The notes beneath the pieces are model-generated. The model made no database searches. It saw only the letters and a list, made by a program, of their open reading frames with translations, and was not told where the DNA came from. Shown piece by piece: positions 8,860-20,690 of a stretch of 64,000 nt of DNA (the first letter of the stretch is position 1; each line of letters starts with the position of its first letter). This DNA is from Schistocephalus solidus (taxonomy: Eukaryota; Platyhelminthes; Cestoda; Diphyllobothriidea; Diphyllobothriidae). The stretch covers positions 41,732-105,731 of the forward strand of contig WEDG01003433.1 of assembly GCA_017591395.1 (NCBI GenBank). The letters are read 5' to 3'. The position numbers and the translations under genes are program-made.

Positions 8860-11800
8860 CACCTGTGAGAATAGGTTGTTCGCCTTGAGAGTCTAGTCGA
8901 ATCATCATCGAAAAAGCGCTAGCTAAAGAATGTTTGAGCCTCTGTGGGGTTTTTAGGTCTCCGTAAGTCTTTTGCTCCCCGTCATGTGAGTTCATCATCA
9001 TGCAGTATCTGGTCGGTTTTCGTGAGTTCACTGCAATCATTATTATATAGGTATGGAGCAAGAACTCGTAGGCCGGAGAAAAATAAAATGCATATTCAGG
9101 TAGATGGCATCTGAAAACTACACTTAGTTATTCAGCCCGTCTTTGAGTTACCTCAGCCTAGGATGGTTGATATTTGAATTAAAAACAATGGCAAAAATCC
9201 CAAGTATGATTTTTAAGCTGTGGTTGTTGTTATACAGTTGAATTTGTCAACTGTTGCCCGTTTAGGTAGATCTACAAGTTTTTTTGGTTTATCCAAATAA
9301 GTTACAGGCTTACTCATTGCAATATATTTTGCAGACAATCTCGAAGGTTTTGGTAAGTGTCAACGAGCCTTAAGTAAGAGCAAACGGCGACAAATTTGGA
9401 TTCGTTAACTTTGGGTCGTGAGCAGGCTGGGAAAGCCAAGATTTCATCAGACAAACTCCTGAAACAGAGGGTAGGACGCTGGAGGATTCTCGTATTATCA
9501 ACGTCCACTTCACCACGGTTATTGAGCACGTAATGGGGAAGCCTTCCGGAATCTGTTTCTGCGACAACCTGCACAATTTACGATGACTGAAATATATGAA
9601 GCCCTGCAAGACAAGAGCAAGCCAAAAACTGTCTAAGCTCTATGTATACGCAGTAGGTAGGCTTAATTAATCTATCTCACGCAGTCATAAACGTTCCCAG
9701 TCTTTGAGTGTGGCTGTTTTATAATTCGTAGTCCAGGAGCCGCCGGGAATGACCCTCAAGACTTTGGGCTACTGCTTCTTTCCACATCACCTGTTTATAC
9801 TTAACCTGACTTGCTGGCTTGCGTATCAATAGGCCGTGAGGCGTTTGTGAGTGTATAGTCCTGCTGATTTTTAGTTAGGTGTCATTTTGTGAGAGAAGTT
9901 GACTGCTGTTAAAGTGTATCCTTAGCTTTGTGTTAGTTACTTTTCAGGGTACTGTGCGTAACTTATGAAAATTGCATGCGGAATCATTGATGAGCACTGT
10001 GAAACACCAACAGCGTTGTGCCGTTAACGTTTCACTGAACTCTTTCCGGAAAACGTCCTTTGCTAACGCCAAGGGTTCCTGAGGGAGTTCGTCAGGAAAA
10101 ATGTTTCTACATTTGAGCAGAAATCAACGTCTCGTTATATTGAGGCAATTATGGTAAGAGCTGTCCTAAACCAAATTTGCGCATCCGTGCGTTTATCTAT
10201 GAGAGGGCAGAAATGTGAACCGTAAAGCTTGTTAAAACTTAGTTTTTTTAATTTCATGTCAGTTAGACCAAGCAGAGTTTGAATAAGTTACTGATCTTCA
10301 AATCTCCCGATGTTTTTTGCTTTCAAAATGCAGATAAATAAATTTATGAGATTTCATACCCTAAAAACAGAAACAAAGCTAACAATCAATCCATTTTTAA
10401 CTTCCCCGTCTTACTTTGGTCTTTGAGGCTACTCCAAAAGTAACTATAAAAAAGGCCCTCTACCAACTGGTTATTTAAACTTTTGAGCACATGTTAAAAT
10501 GTATTTTGTGCGACCTAGTTTATCCTAATACGTAATGTTCACACAGAATACTGAACTTCAGAAATTTGATTACTAGGTTAGAATCTTTATGGTTGCTCTT
10601 TAATTCAATGACAACCGTTGAACGATACTCAAAAGGAAGATAATATAGGCTAAAGAATTTCAATATAAAGAGCAAAGATAATTTCTCCGTTTGTGATAGA
10701 AACTTGTCTTGGAAGTGAGAACGTGAACCTTTTCCATCGGGTTTACCTTTGAGCAAAGTTGGTTACGTGGATTTTCACCAGTAAAATAATAAAAATCAAT
10801 TCATTTGATAAGATAGTTTTGCTGCTCAAGTTCCTTTAAGGTCAGTGTTGATGTACCATGTTTGTTAATTCTTCAAATATAACCCAAATGGTCAATCTCA
10901 TAAACGGAACATTCGAAGACATAACTGTTCAGTGCCTTCAATATGATATGTATTTTCAAGTTTTAATAAGCGAAAAACCACGGAACCTATCTGTTTGGTC
11001 TCTCAATTGAATAAGCGTAAAAGTTTGACAGTCAGTGACAAATCCCATCCAATGTCAGCTGAAATTAGGAGATTCGTTTGAAATTAAGAAGAATTCCTTA
11101 ACTAAAAATTATTATATTGATTATCGTGCTGCATATTCTTTAGATATTTAAATCACCCACGGATGCCGGCTTTCGGGTGTAATTTGCCTTGGTTATCGGA
11201 AAAAAACTAAAATCGGTAAAAAATGACTTTAAGCAATTTGAATTTTGCATAGATCTCTGGTGCCCTTATAAATTCGAATATTGTTATAGCAAATATGTGG
11301 AAAAATACATAGTATTTACGCTTATGTGGTAGCAAATCACGTTATCTTCACAGTGCATACTTAAGGAAAGGTTATGTTTTCGTTTTCAGAAATATTTTAT
11401 AATTTGCCCCCAATCTACGACTGCATTTGCACTGGTTGTATACAATCCACGCCATAGGGCTCAAACGTTTAAAATAGATGTGGACCGTATTGGTTTCTTC
11501 GTAAAGAGCATTTATAAAAAGACAGGCACGATGCTGTTTAAATGAGCACTTAATGCTCTTAAAAAGCTCAAAATTATAAACTTTTTTAAGCCCGAAAGAT
11601 AACCATTGTATGAGCAGGCAATTTAATGAAGGCTTGATTTGCCAGGAAAGGATTAAGAGAAGATATGTTTGAGTGTATTTTCTATTAAATGCATTTGAAT
11701 TTATCGAAGCATCAAAAATCTGCGAAAATATAATATTCATACAGTAGTCTTTTTTGCGTAGTGCGTTTTTTGTCGGTGCACTCAAAAGCCGAGCATGACT

Positions 11801-13475
11801 AAATTATCTTACTGTACGTTACTTAATAGTACGAACCCACTTAAGTAATTCTTCCTAATCGAAATCTTATATCAGCGTTCTGGTTAACATTTTTTGAGCT
11901 GGGTCACAGAGGGTCCGTGTTCTTTTAATTCTCCGTTTGTTTGATGCTAAGAGGCCTCATTGCAGGGCATTAGGTCCGCAGTGGGACAGTGTTCTTCTCC
12001 TCGCTATGTTGATAAACCGTCGTTCGGACTTGGATGGGTCCCAGGTAGCTTAGGAGAAAATGAGAGAATAAATGTTCAAATATATCCTTTCTGTTACTCA
12101 GTTGGTTCTAAAATGAGGACTAAAATGGTATAGTCAAAGGACGGGTTGCTAAGGAAACATCTTCCTTAAAAAGTAAAAAAAACAGAATACTTTTTGCAGG
12201 GAATTTTCGCATATCTCCACATTTTGCAGAACCCTCGCGTTCCTTCAAATTCATTCTGAAAAAATCAATTTCCCTAATGATTCCCATTCAAACATTGCGG
12301 CGGACAACGTCAGAAAATGTACGTACTCGATTATTTTTTTGTGGTCAATGCAATAATAGATGTCTCAGTAGAGCAGCCAAAATTTTGAAATACCCAATGA
12401 GCTAACTCGATGGAAGGGAGGAAGACCAAACGTATCCAGACGTATCCGACCTACTAGACTTTCATCCAAGCGAATTAGAGAACACCATCCTCGCTGGGTA
12501 AGCTGAGTTCACCTTTAGCGAAATTGTGGCTCATCCGGTTAACAACGGCCCCAGGGATCCATTAACCATCACTTCGGCATCACAATCAAAATTCCTGCTC
12601 CACCGGATACGTGCAACAAGAGGTGCGATAGCTATAAGGTTGTCTAAGTCAAATTTGCGCTAGCAGAAGACGTGCACGAAAACCCGCTAGTCACCCTGAC
12701 CAAAGTTGAGCACCACACGTACATACCCGCATCCTAACACGTGGTATGTTAGGACAGAAGCAGACCATAATTGTTTCTCTTCTTCGTCGGACATGTTTGG
12801 GCATCCCCCAGCTTCCTTCCCAGCCATTACTATTGTTCATTGGTTATTTTTCAACTACCACTGCTCTACCGAAATGTGTATTACTGCACTGACCTAATGA
12901 TGAATAGTCGAGGGTGTACGCTTGATGGCTTTAGGTTTATCATCAACAAAGTTCTCCACTAGGTTTTTTTAAAAATGCCAGTCATTGATAAACAATTTTC
13001 AAATGTACTCTCTAAGCAGGGGATGTTTCTCAGTGCTAGCACCGCAGACAGCTGGAACTCGTTTTGGTGCAGTGCTGACAAGTTACTGTCAGAAGATGTT
13101 TCAGGAATGACACTTTTTGGCTTATTTTTGGTTCATACAAAATATGAAAATATAGGTTTTAGGAGTGATGGCAAAGCAAACACAGTTTGGGAGAAGTGGA
13201 GATCAATTTTACCGGCTTGTATTCCGCGTCACATACAGGTTATGGGCATCTGCGGTGGCCGTAGTTAAAATTAAATGCCTCAGTCTTCCATCAAAATAAA
13301 CAGTCCTTAATGGATACTATCTTAGTGGCCAGCAGGGAGAACACGGGTATGGGTACTCCCTTTAACCGAACATATTGCCTAAGTGTGATTACGATTCCGG
13401 TAATTTAGAAGATTAATTTTAAAAAGATAGGACCTGGGAAAAAGAACCTGAGCGTAATGCAGGTGGCTTTTCGCT
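8857..13475. other. AT-rich anonymous DNA
   Basis: No gene is supported. The frame at 12,975-13,268 (97 codons, plus) is open but shows no domain or splice context that I trust. A TTATAAATTC-type patch near 11.26 kb resembles the AT-rich repeats at 54.5 and 62.2 kb. A small hairpin (TCCTAACA / TGTTAGGA) lies near 12.73 kb. Confidence 0.45.
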
Positions 13476-13479
13476 AGAA

Positions 13480-13572
13480 CCCATCCGAATCTTAACCCTG
13501 GGGCTAATTCTGCTTTTATTCTACCCTTACCTAGAGTCAACCTTGATCTTAACTCTAACCCTCTTTTCTCCG
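13480..13572 (+). repeat. Degenerate telomere-like tract, CCCTAA sense
   Basis: Repeated variants of CTTAACCCT, CTACCCTTACC and CTCTAACCCTC suggest an old CCCTAA array. No exact tandem hexamers remain. Confidence 0.4.
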
Positions 13573-14479
13573 GAATTTGGCTCAATGGCATTGATAATAC
13601 GGGGGCTACTTCTTCCCTTGCTCTACCAGCCAATAAATCAAGTCATAAACCCGTACTCTACGGCCGCTGGTTTCCAGGCTACATCTTGCATGTCCCGCAG
13701 TGCCGGTTGCTGATTGATCCTTGTTGCCGAGGTCAGGCCTCTGTGCACGATGGTTGACCCGCTCAACTCTTCCCATGTGGGTAAACGACATCATGACAGC
13801 CACACGCAGCTCATCTCTAGAGTTGGTAGAGCTGGAACCTGTTATTGTGCTCGTTGTCAGCATTGGATTGCATGGGGTGTTGCCTGCAACCTCGAACAAA
13901 AGCTGCCTTGGTGCGGGCATATACTCACCTGAACTTGTCAGTTGCCTTCTCCACTTTAAGTGTGTATACTGAACAACTGCTCTGCAGCCTCCAGATTTCA
14001 ACGGCGATTGACGTCACCCTTTGGAAATGGGGCCTGTTGGACATGTTCAGGTAGGTTTGTGAGTAATGCATTTAGTCATGGTCTCTAGCGCTCTTTGTAT
14101 TCGCAACACCCTCTTCCATGCCTGGAACACCACGGGGCATGAATCCGTCTCTCTTACTATCTGGCTTATGACAGTGCTGCAACGCTTATTTATGGAATGT
14201 GCGTAGGTAACTCCTTGGCGTGGTGCTGTGGGTGATCGTTGAGCAGTGTATTAGAAAGCTGTTAATCACTCTCGTCATCAAATGACTATCAGGCTGACTG
14301 CTGACAAGAAGGTTTGAGAGTGAGAGTTGGCCCTCCAATTTCTGAAATTGACGCCATGGATGACGAAGATAAGTTGGGGCTTAAACATCTCGATCCCGCC
14401 TAGTTAGAGGAGAGCAATAAATGACTGCTTAAAAGTATTTAAAACGCGTCTTTGGAGATTGTGAAGGACTCATTTTTCC
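13573..14479. other. No recognisable feature
   Basis: Moderate-GC sequence with overlapping open frames on both strands near 13.6-14.05 kb. None shows a domain, so I treat them as chance. Confidence 0.4.
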
Positions 14480-14780
14480 CCATTTCAGCTGGTTAGACCG
14501 TTGACTATACTGAAGTCTTCCCCTTCCCGTCTTTGATTCGAATTCCACCGAGGCCGCCAAGCTTTTCACGAGCGGATCAAGTGAATCTAGTAAATCAGAA
14601 TTTATGGATTCTCTACGTGGTAGTAGGCTGTGTGGGTAACTTGACCCTCGTGGGGCCTCGTGGCTCAGGTAGTTAGAGCGTTATCTGTACTGAATCTTTC
14701 CCCTTGTTTTCGGGCGTTCAAATATCTCCGAGACCACCTAGGTTTTCCCATTTAAGTCCAATTCGAATCTGCCAAAACCC
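14480..14780 (+). repeat. Two copies of a second tRNA-like SINE type
   Basis: The copies start near 14,480 and 14,655. They share a tRNA-like start (GTGGCTCAGGTAGTTAGAGCG in the second, TGGTTAGACCG in the first), a central TCTTTCCCCTTG / TCTTCCCCTTCCCG segment and a B-box-like GATTCGAATTCC / GTTCAAATATC. The body differs from the main SINE family. Confidence 0.45.
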
Positions 14781-15364
14781 CCTCCTAATTTTGAACGATA
14801 GCCTGAGGTCGCTTTTTCAAGAAACAGTATCTGGTGAAATATAGAAAGAGGCAAACGGTATTAAATCGCATAATTTTTTAGTCTGTCTCAGTTGTTTCAC
14901 CCTTGAGGCAGATTAATTTTCTCCTCATTGGTTAGTAGTTTCTGTTCTTAAAATAGCATGTTTGCGCACACTGAGATGGTTGTACTTAAAGCGAGGCGAC
15001 CAGTTGGCTAGAGATTACCCAACTTTTAAGTTTTAATACCGTGAAGAATCTGTCTGTGTGTGTGGCTTTTGTAATGCATCCAAATTTGCTAGTGACTGAT
15101 CCGTTTGTCACTGGTCGCGTCAGGAGTTCATCAATAATTAAGATTGACAGTTTTACAGAGGAGGCCTCAGGGACTACACGCACTGCTCGTTCGTTAGGAT
15201 GCATTACGATTCTTTTCCGATAGGTTGACATCTACATTTGCACAGTGGTGAGACATAGGAGGCAGGAAAAGCCAACAGCTGCAAACGGAGGCTGTATACT
15301 AAGCACTAATGGAAAGTTAAGCTTATCAAATACTTCTGACTACTCCTCTTTTATTTCCTTTTCT
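14781..15364. other. No recognisable feature
   Basis: Short overlapping frames on both strands near 15.0-15.2 kb without a domain. Confidence 0.4.
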
Positions 15365-15384
15365 TTCTTCTTCTTCTTCTTCTT

Positions 15385-15415
<31 letters not shown>

Positions 15416-15425
15416 TTCTTCTTCT
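15365..15425. repeat. (TTC)n microsatellite
   Basis: About 20 TTC units with one TTA interruption. The poly-Phe reading frame across it is an artefact. Confidence 0.95.
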
Positions 15426-16013
15426 CCACTGCTCATTATCTGTCTTTATTTGAATTTATTCTGATTAAAACTTCAAAGAACGATAGCAATGAATTAACTA
15501 TTGCTTAAAACAGTATTCTTATCATTTTTGTTATTATTGGCACTAATAGTAGTTTTAAGGTTGAAATCATCATCCGCATACCCGATACCTAAGGTGTGGG
15601 ACGTCTGACCTGACCCAAATTCGATTAAACTTTCGGTTTTCAGTCGGTGCCTCGTAGAATTGAGAGATGAATTGTCCGTTTTTCCCATTTAGCGGCACAC
15701 CTCCAGGTATTTTTAAGGCTGTTATGGGTGTCTGCGTTCATGCCAGACCCGGTGGTTGCAGCGGCAGTATTACTAACCGTACTATTAGAAATAGCAGCGC
15801 ATACTCGTCCTGGAGTTCTTAATAGTTGTGCCGCAAATGGAAGTGGTAATGTCGATATGTGTGCGAAATTTCCAATTAAAAACCGAAATTTCTGATGAAT
15901 TCACTCAAGTGCAATCTACCCCCTTGGCTTGTTCATCTGTTGTTTCCAGTAAACTTCTTCCTTGCAGGCTCCTATCAGCATTAAATAAGCGGTTGGACCA
16001 GGGAACAGGTACT
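15426..16013. other. No recognisable feature
   Basis: Nothing beyond short open frames. Confidence 0.4.
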
Positions 16014-16145
16014 CCATTACGTGGTTATTCCACAGTGGTTGATTGTCTTTGACCCAAATGTTCATGTCTCTGACCCATTCTCCTTATTCTACCATTACGT
16101 GGTTATTCCACAGTGGTTGATTGTCTTTGACCCAAATGTTCATGT
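16014..16145 (+). repeat. 54-bp perfect direct repeat, 78-base period
   Basis: Copies at 16,014-16,067 and 16,092-16,145 are identical (beginning CCATTACGTGGTTATTCC). A third, partial echo (CCCAAATG.TCATG) follows at about 16,147. It is a local tandem duplication. Confidence 0.9.
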
Positions 16146-16433
16146 ACCCAAATGCTCATGCAGGTACTCCCTCTATATGACCATGTGCTGAATTCCAGAA
16201 GGTATATATTCACCCATTCTAACTCTGACTTTAATGTTAATGATGTCCCCAGATATTAGCGCAGGACTAAATGTAATATGGTGGAGTACCGATTTCCGTG
16301 TCCTACCAAATAATTTAGCGTTTTTTTAATTAAAATCTTGTGCAAATTCTTCTCTATCTTTTACCAATTGAACTACAAACCTGTTTCCTTCTCCGCACCA
16401 GCCAACCGACCGGTTGGGGCAGTGGCTGGGGAC
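16146..16433. other. No recognisable feature
   Basis: Nothing seen. Confidence 0.4.
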
Positions 16434-16925
16434 TAAAAAGGGGAGTGGAGAGTGAGGTCGATGGCTCAGCGCATTTTCCTCAAAAAGCTAACGCGCTTGA
16501 AGCTATCACGGTGCGCTAAAAGTCGTGACTTGGAAGGTTGCCAATTGGCGGCATGACTCGGACCACGTGGTTGGTTCAATGTGTGTTAGGTGGGGTGGTC
16601 GACTGAAAGTCAGGATGAAATGGCTCCTTCTTAATCTGGCCTCTATGACACTGGCACTGCAAGGGATCCGAGCCAGGTGTTGAGGTACGCCCAGGGGCGG
16701 TACCGGCCGCGCCAGCCACCTGCGCCCTCTTCCACCTCTAGTCTTCTGGACTCTGGCATAACTTTGGACCAAAGTGGGGGAGAGGGAGAGAGTGTGGCAG
16801 AAGGCTGTGCAAATCTTCCCTCACTATTGTCTAATTCACTCACAAGTCGTCGTCCCTGCACCGCCTTGTTGTGACGTACCCGGCGGACCTCGTGGTATAC
16901 GACAGTCGAGCTGTCAGATGCTTTC
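16434..16925 (+). mobile_element. Solo copy of the LINE 3' tail
   Basis: It is collinear with 46.21-46.69 kb: GGCTCAGCGCATTTTCCTCA, the GGAAGGTTGCCAA phrase, TACGCCCAGGGGCGG and the terminal GACAGTCGAGCTGTC. A 5'-truncated insertion ending at the same 3' point as copies A and B supports retrotransposition. Confidence 0.7.
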
Positions 16926-17994
16926 TTCTTCAACTGAACTTTTCCCAAGTTGGATGTCTCACAGGGAACTCGAGTTGCTCAACCTATCTTCAAATAAAAT
17001 ACTCCTAGCCAGAGCCTTCTTATCAGCAATTTGCAGTTTATTCAGCCTTACCACCAAATAAGGACTAACGCTAGCGCTGGAGGTACCTCTCTCTGAAAAT
17101 GCGTTCATTGTCATCGACATTTAAATTCTTCAGATCAGGGTTTATTGCAAAAGGTGATTTGAGAACCTATGGGTCTCTGTAGTATCAGCAAAAATGCCGT
17201 CATTATTATTACATAGCCAGGTTAGAGGCGTGTGATTGAGAACTCTTTCAAGGTTAAAAGGAAAGACATTTTGCACAAAGTCCTTCGGCTAGCAGGCTTT
17301 TGGGACACCTCTTCTCGCTACTATGGAATGGGTACAACTTCCTTATTCTCGTCAGACTTTCAAATGGTCGTTAACCCCCTCACTTGACAAGGTTTTACCG
17401 GGACTGGCGTTCCCCGACTTTCACTGCTTTGCATCATGTAATCAACAGATCCACTATAGTATCTGCTTCGCATGAGGACTAGTCTACCTGTTGTACTCAA
17501 TTTCCTTGCATAAGCCTATTTTAACTTTGGCTGTGTCCTTTAAATATTAAACAATATTCTCCTTATCATCATCCCCAATCATGTCCCAGTAATTCTAATC
17601 CTCGGCACAATTGGAGGGACGTCAGAAATGCATCTACAGTTGACCGAATTTTTCTGTTATAATCGAAAATTTAAGATGAATGTTCTCCCTCCCGAGCTAC
17701 GGGCCCAGATCACGCTGGCTGTGATAGAGAACTTTCACAGTCATTGCCAAACAGAGCCACATTAAACTTACTGCAGAACCCAAATACACGATGTCCAACT
17801 GGACCCACGTTCATATCTCGGCCTTAAACTGGAGCACGGGCGGGTGGTGATGGGAACTAGGTCAGAACATGGTAATCTAGCCCCTTGGTCTTTTTCTGTA
17901 ATTCTTCTGCACTACCTACTGCCTGTGGCCTAAGAAAAATCCAGGCTGGCCTTCCAAGGCAACACAGCTGTTGGGCGTCGGGACGCGACATTAG
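16926..17994. other. No recognisable feature
   Basis: No domain, RNA or repeat was recognised over about 1.07 kb. Confidence 0.4.
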
Positions 17995-18400
17995 CTTTTA
18001 GTGAAAAGTAGACCTGTGCAGCATATACCGCACTCTATCCTCCCTCATGCACCTACACCCCGGTGGCAAAACACAGTCGGAATGACCGGAGGAGGGTACA
18101 ATGACTGACAAAGCTAAACGGCCCATCTGCCAGCGCTGCACACGACTTGGCCCACAGACACGTACCAGGTTTTCACAGAAACTGGTGGACGGCTCAGATC
18201 CAATCTGAGCGGGTGTGCCATATACGTCCCATGGAGAAGGGGCCATTGAGCCTCCTAATCCTTAGGTCAGCCGCCCACACAAACACATATCCCTGGCCAC
18301 CGAAACCAAGTTGCACCGTCACAGGCAGCCTTCCAAGGCCGATTATTAGCACGTCATTATATATTTAAGCGCGTCAGCTTTATTTAGTGAGGAATGAACT
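17995..18400 (-). mobile_element. Diverged LINE 3'-tail copy, minus strand
   Basis: It shares CCGGTGGCAAAACACA, GGCCATTGAGCC and the GCAGCCTTCCAAGGCC phrase with the tail family, in the orientation of copy A. Confidence 0.5.
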
Positions 18401-18432
18401 GATTTGCCGTGGGGAGGACTAACTCGGTATCG

Positions 18433-18433
18433 G

Positions 18434-18464
<31 letters not shown>
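18433..18464. repeat. (CT)n microsatellite
   Basis: Near-perfect TC dinucleotides with one G interruption. Confidence 0.9.
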
Positions 18465-18985
18465 ATTCCGTGCACCAGTTGACTGTCCGAACTCACAGTG
18501 AGTACTGCCCAAGCTCAAATTCAGTAGTGTCATCTCGTCACTCAAAGTTATTCACTGGAAATCCGCATATTGCGAGTTGGCAGTTGCATAACTCTGATAT
18601 CCGCTTTCACGTTTTAAACCACAGCTAGCTCCCGAGAAAATTGGCATGAAAGTGAAGTGGGAAATTAAAATTCGTATCAGTAGACAGGGCGTGGGATGCC
18701 AAGTGAGCGTGATGAGGCAAATGTGTCCTGTCCCGTCCAGTAGATCATATGCCAATTGAAACGTGTCATATAAAAATGGCATCAACGAACTACAAAAATG
18801 GATTGATTGGCAACAAAAGGCAAAATGCGAAAGACGTGGTTGCTGTTTAAAATGGTCTTAGAAGAAAATGACACTGGAAACTTGATAAGACGCGAGCAGG
18901 AAATGAGCAGAGTATGCAGTAAAGCATATGGTAAGGTTCGGTTATAATTACTCCCCATATTAGAGGTAGCAGTGCGCTAAATTTC
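18465..18985. other. No recognisable feature
   Basis: Nothing seen. Confidence 0.4.
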
Positions 18986-18987
18986 AT

Positions 18988-19155
18988 GAGAGGGTATGGT
19001 TAGGGTTAGGACTGTTGTGAGGGCTAGGGCTAGGAGAATTTGTCTTAAGATTATGGATGAGGTCAGGATAGTTAGAGTTAGGGTAAGGTTTAGGAAAATT
19101 AAGATTGTGTGGGCTATTGATTTGGTTATTGTTGTGGTTGGGGTTCATTTTAACC
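18988..19155 (+). repeat. Degenerate telomere-like tract, TTAGGG sense
   Basis: It contains GGTTAGGGTTAGGAC, GGGCTAGGGCTAGGAG, GTTAGAGTTAGGGTAAGG and further degraded copies. This is the clearest TTAGGG-like stretch in the window, still internal and mutated. Confidence 0.55.
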
Positions 19156-19866
19156 TTAGGCCACGGCAACCGCTTCCTTTCTGGAATTTAGCAAATTTAG
19201 TATGGGTCGGATGAATCTGTCCTCCTCTAGGCCAAGCTGGACTATCGAAAGAGGGCTTTGCAAGCAACGTGGCTGGTGAGATAAGGGCAGAGGGCTTCCA
19301 AAAGTACCCTTTCTGTAGATTAAGAACCTGGTTCACAACTGATTGACCTGGTGGTCACCGTCAGTGCGCTTTCATTGGTTTTGTTCGGTGTCTTTACACG
19401 CAGATAATTTGTCTCCTTTTTTGCCCGGATAGCGCACAGCTACCGCAAAGGCGCTATTAAAAGTGGGCTAAGACTATTCTCGTCCAGTCGGCAACCTCTA
19501 AAATTTTGTATTTTGCCTGTTTTGGCTATCCCCTTATACATGAGTGCAGCTAACCTTATCGCTGTGCCCCTATACTTAAACATAAACACATCAATAAAAC
19601 GGTTTTTTGCTGGGTCAAGAGAGCAACTATCACAATCTTAAAGTCAATCTTTTTTGGAACTGTGCAGTGTTTGTATACACTGTACGTAATAAAATCCCTG
19701 ACTTACTTTTTTTGCAATTAAACAGCAATAGTTCACTACCTGGCCAAGAAGATTTGATTGAAACGAGAAGTGGAGGGGCTCTGTCGTTGGTTGAATCAAT
19801 GATCTGGAACCCCTTGACTGTGTTGCTGGTGATTACATGGGAAGATGATCAACCGGCAGGTCAACG
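19156..19866. other. No recognisable feature
   Basis: The frame at 19,607-19,966 is open for 119 codons but runs into the SINE head, so I do not call it a gene. Confidence 0.4.
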
Positions 19867-20020
19867 CGCTCATGGTTCAATGGTTAGTATGTTGGACGTC
19901 TGGTTAACATGTCATGGGTTCGAGCCTCAGGTGGTGCACCACCTGGAGTTGGGTATGGCTGGCTGATGATGGTTAATAAGCCAGAAGAATCCACTCCAGT
20001 CTCTTTTGGCCTTGTCTGTA
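19867..20020 (+). mobile_element. tRNA-derived SINE, head and body
   Basis: The head contains CATGGTTCAATGGTTAGTA and GGGTTCGAGCC. The body contains GGGTATGGCTGGCTGATGAT and AATAAGCCAGAA. An 18-bp perfect palindrome (CAGGTGGTG/CACCACCTG) joins head and body. The 3' tail is absent. Confidence 0.75.
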
Positions 20021-20540
20021 AGTTCATTCACACTAAGCGAATAATAATCGGTATGGCTCGCTTACCATTCTTATAGTTGTCCTGTGTTCTACAGAGTGAC
20101 AGCAAATCATCCTCAATTAATCGTAGACATCCCGATTTCAAAGCATCATTACGCACTTCTATGTTAGCATTGCCACTCTTATTCACCACGATATCCTACC
20201 ACATTTAACATCCACTGTTACTTATCCGTACTTGGGATAATAATTTTTCTCTTTCGACCTACCTGTAACATACTGCGTGCCCACCTCGACCGACGTACAA
20301 AAGAGAGACTACAAGAGAAGTTTCCTGAGCAGAAATGTGCCGCGTTTATGGTGGCTTTGAATATTACTCGGGGATTTTAGCCTCAGTTAAAAGTTTCAGG
20401 GATAAAATAAATATGGTCCTTTAATTAGGCCTACGTGATGCGAGTGCAAATCCCATGTTTGTGCAATCCTTCGCGGTAGTGACCGAGATTTTCAGGATAT
20501 CACCTGAAAAGTTAGAAATACTTATTTTTAACACGAGTAG
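20021..20540. other. No recognisable feature
   Basis: Nothing seen. Confidence 0.4.
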
Positions 20541-20690
20541 ATGGGCACTCACCGATCGAGTTACGGGCAGACTCGTCCCGTTGTGCCTAGGGGCTCACTC
20601 TTGAGCCCAGCCAGCAGCCACAGAGAGGCTGGTACGATAGGCAGAAGAATATTACCGACAAAGGCAAGAGAGACTGGAGTGAACCTTTTG
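20541..20690 (-). mobile_element. SINE tail and partial body, minus strand
   Basis: It shows GGGCACTCACCGATCG, ACTCGTCCCGTTGTGCCTA, GGGGCTCACTC and then the reverse-complement body (AGAGAGACTGGAGTG). The tRNA head is missing. Confidence 0.7.

Noticed and set aside
12975..13268. 97-codon plus-strand ORF
   Set aside because: No domain and no supporting splice or start context.
13606..14054. Overlapping ORFs of 69-131 codons on both strands
   Set aside because: Open on both strands without any domain; I cannot tell coding from chance.
15245..15508. Phe-rich ORF
   Set aside because: Produced by the (TTC)n tract.
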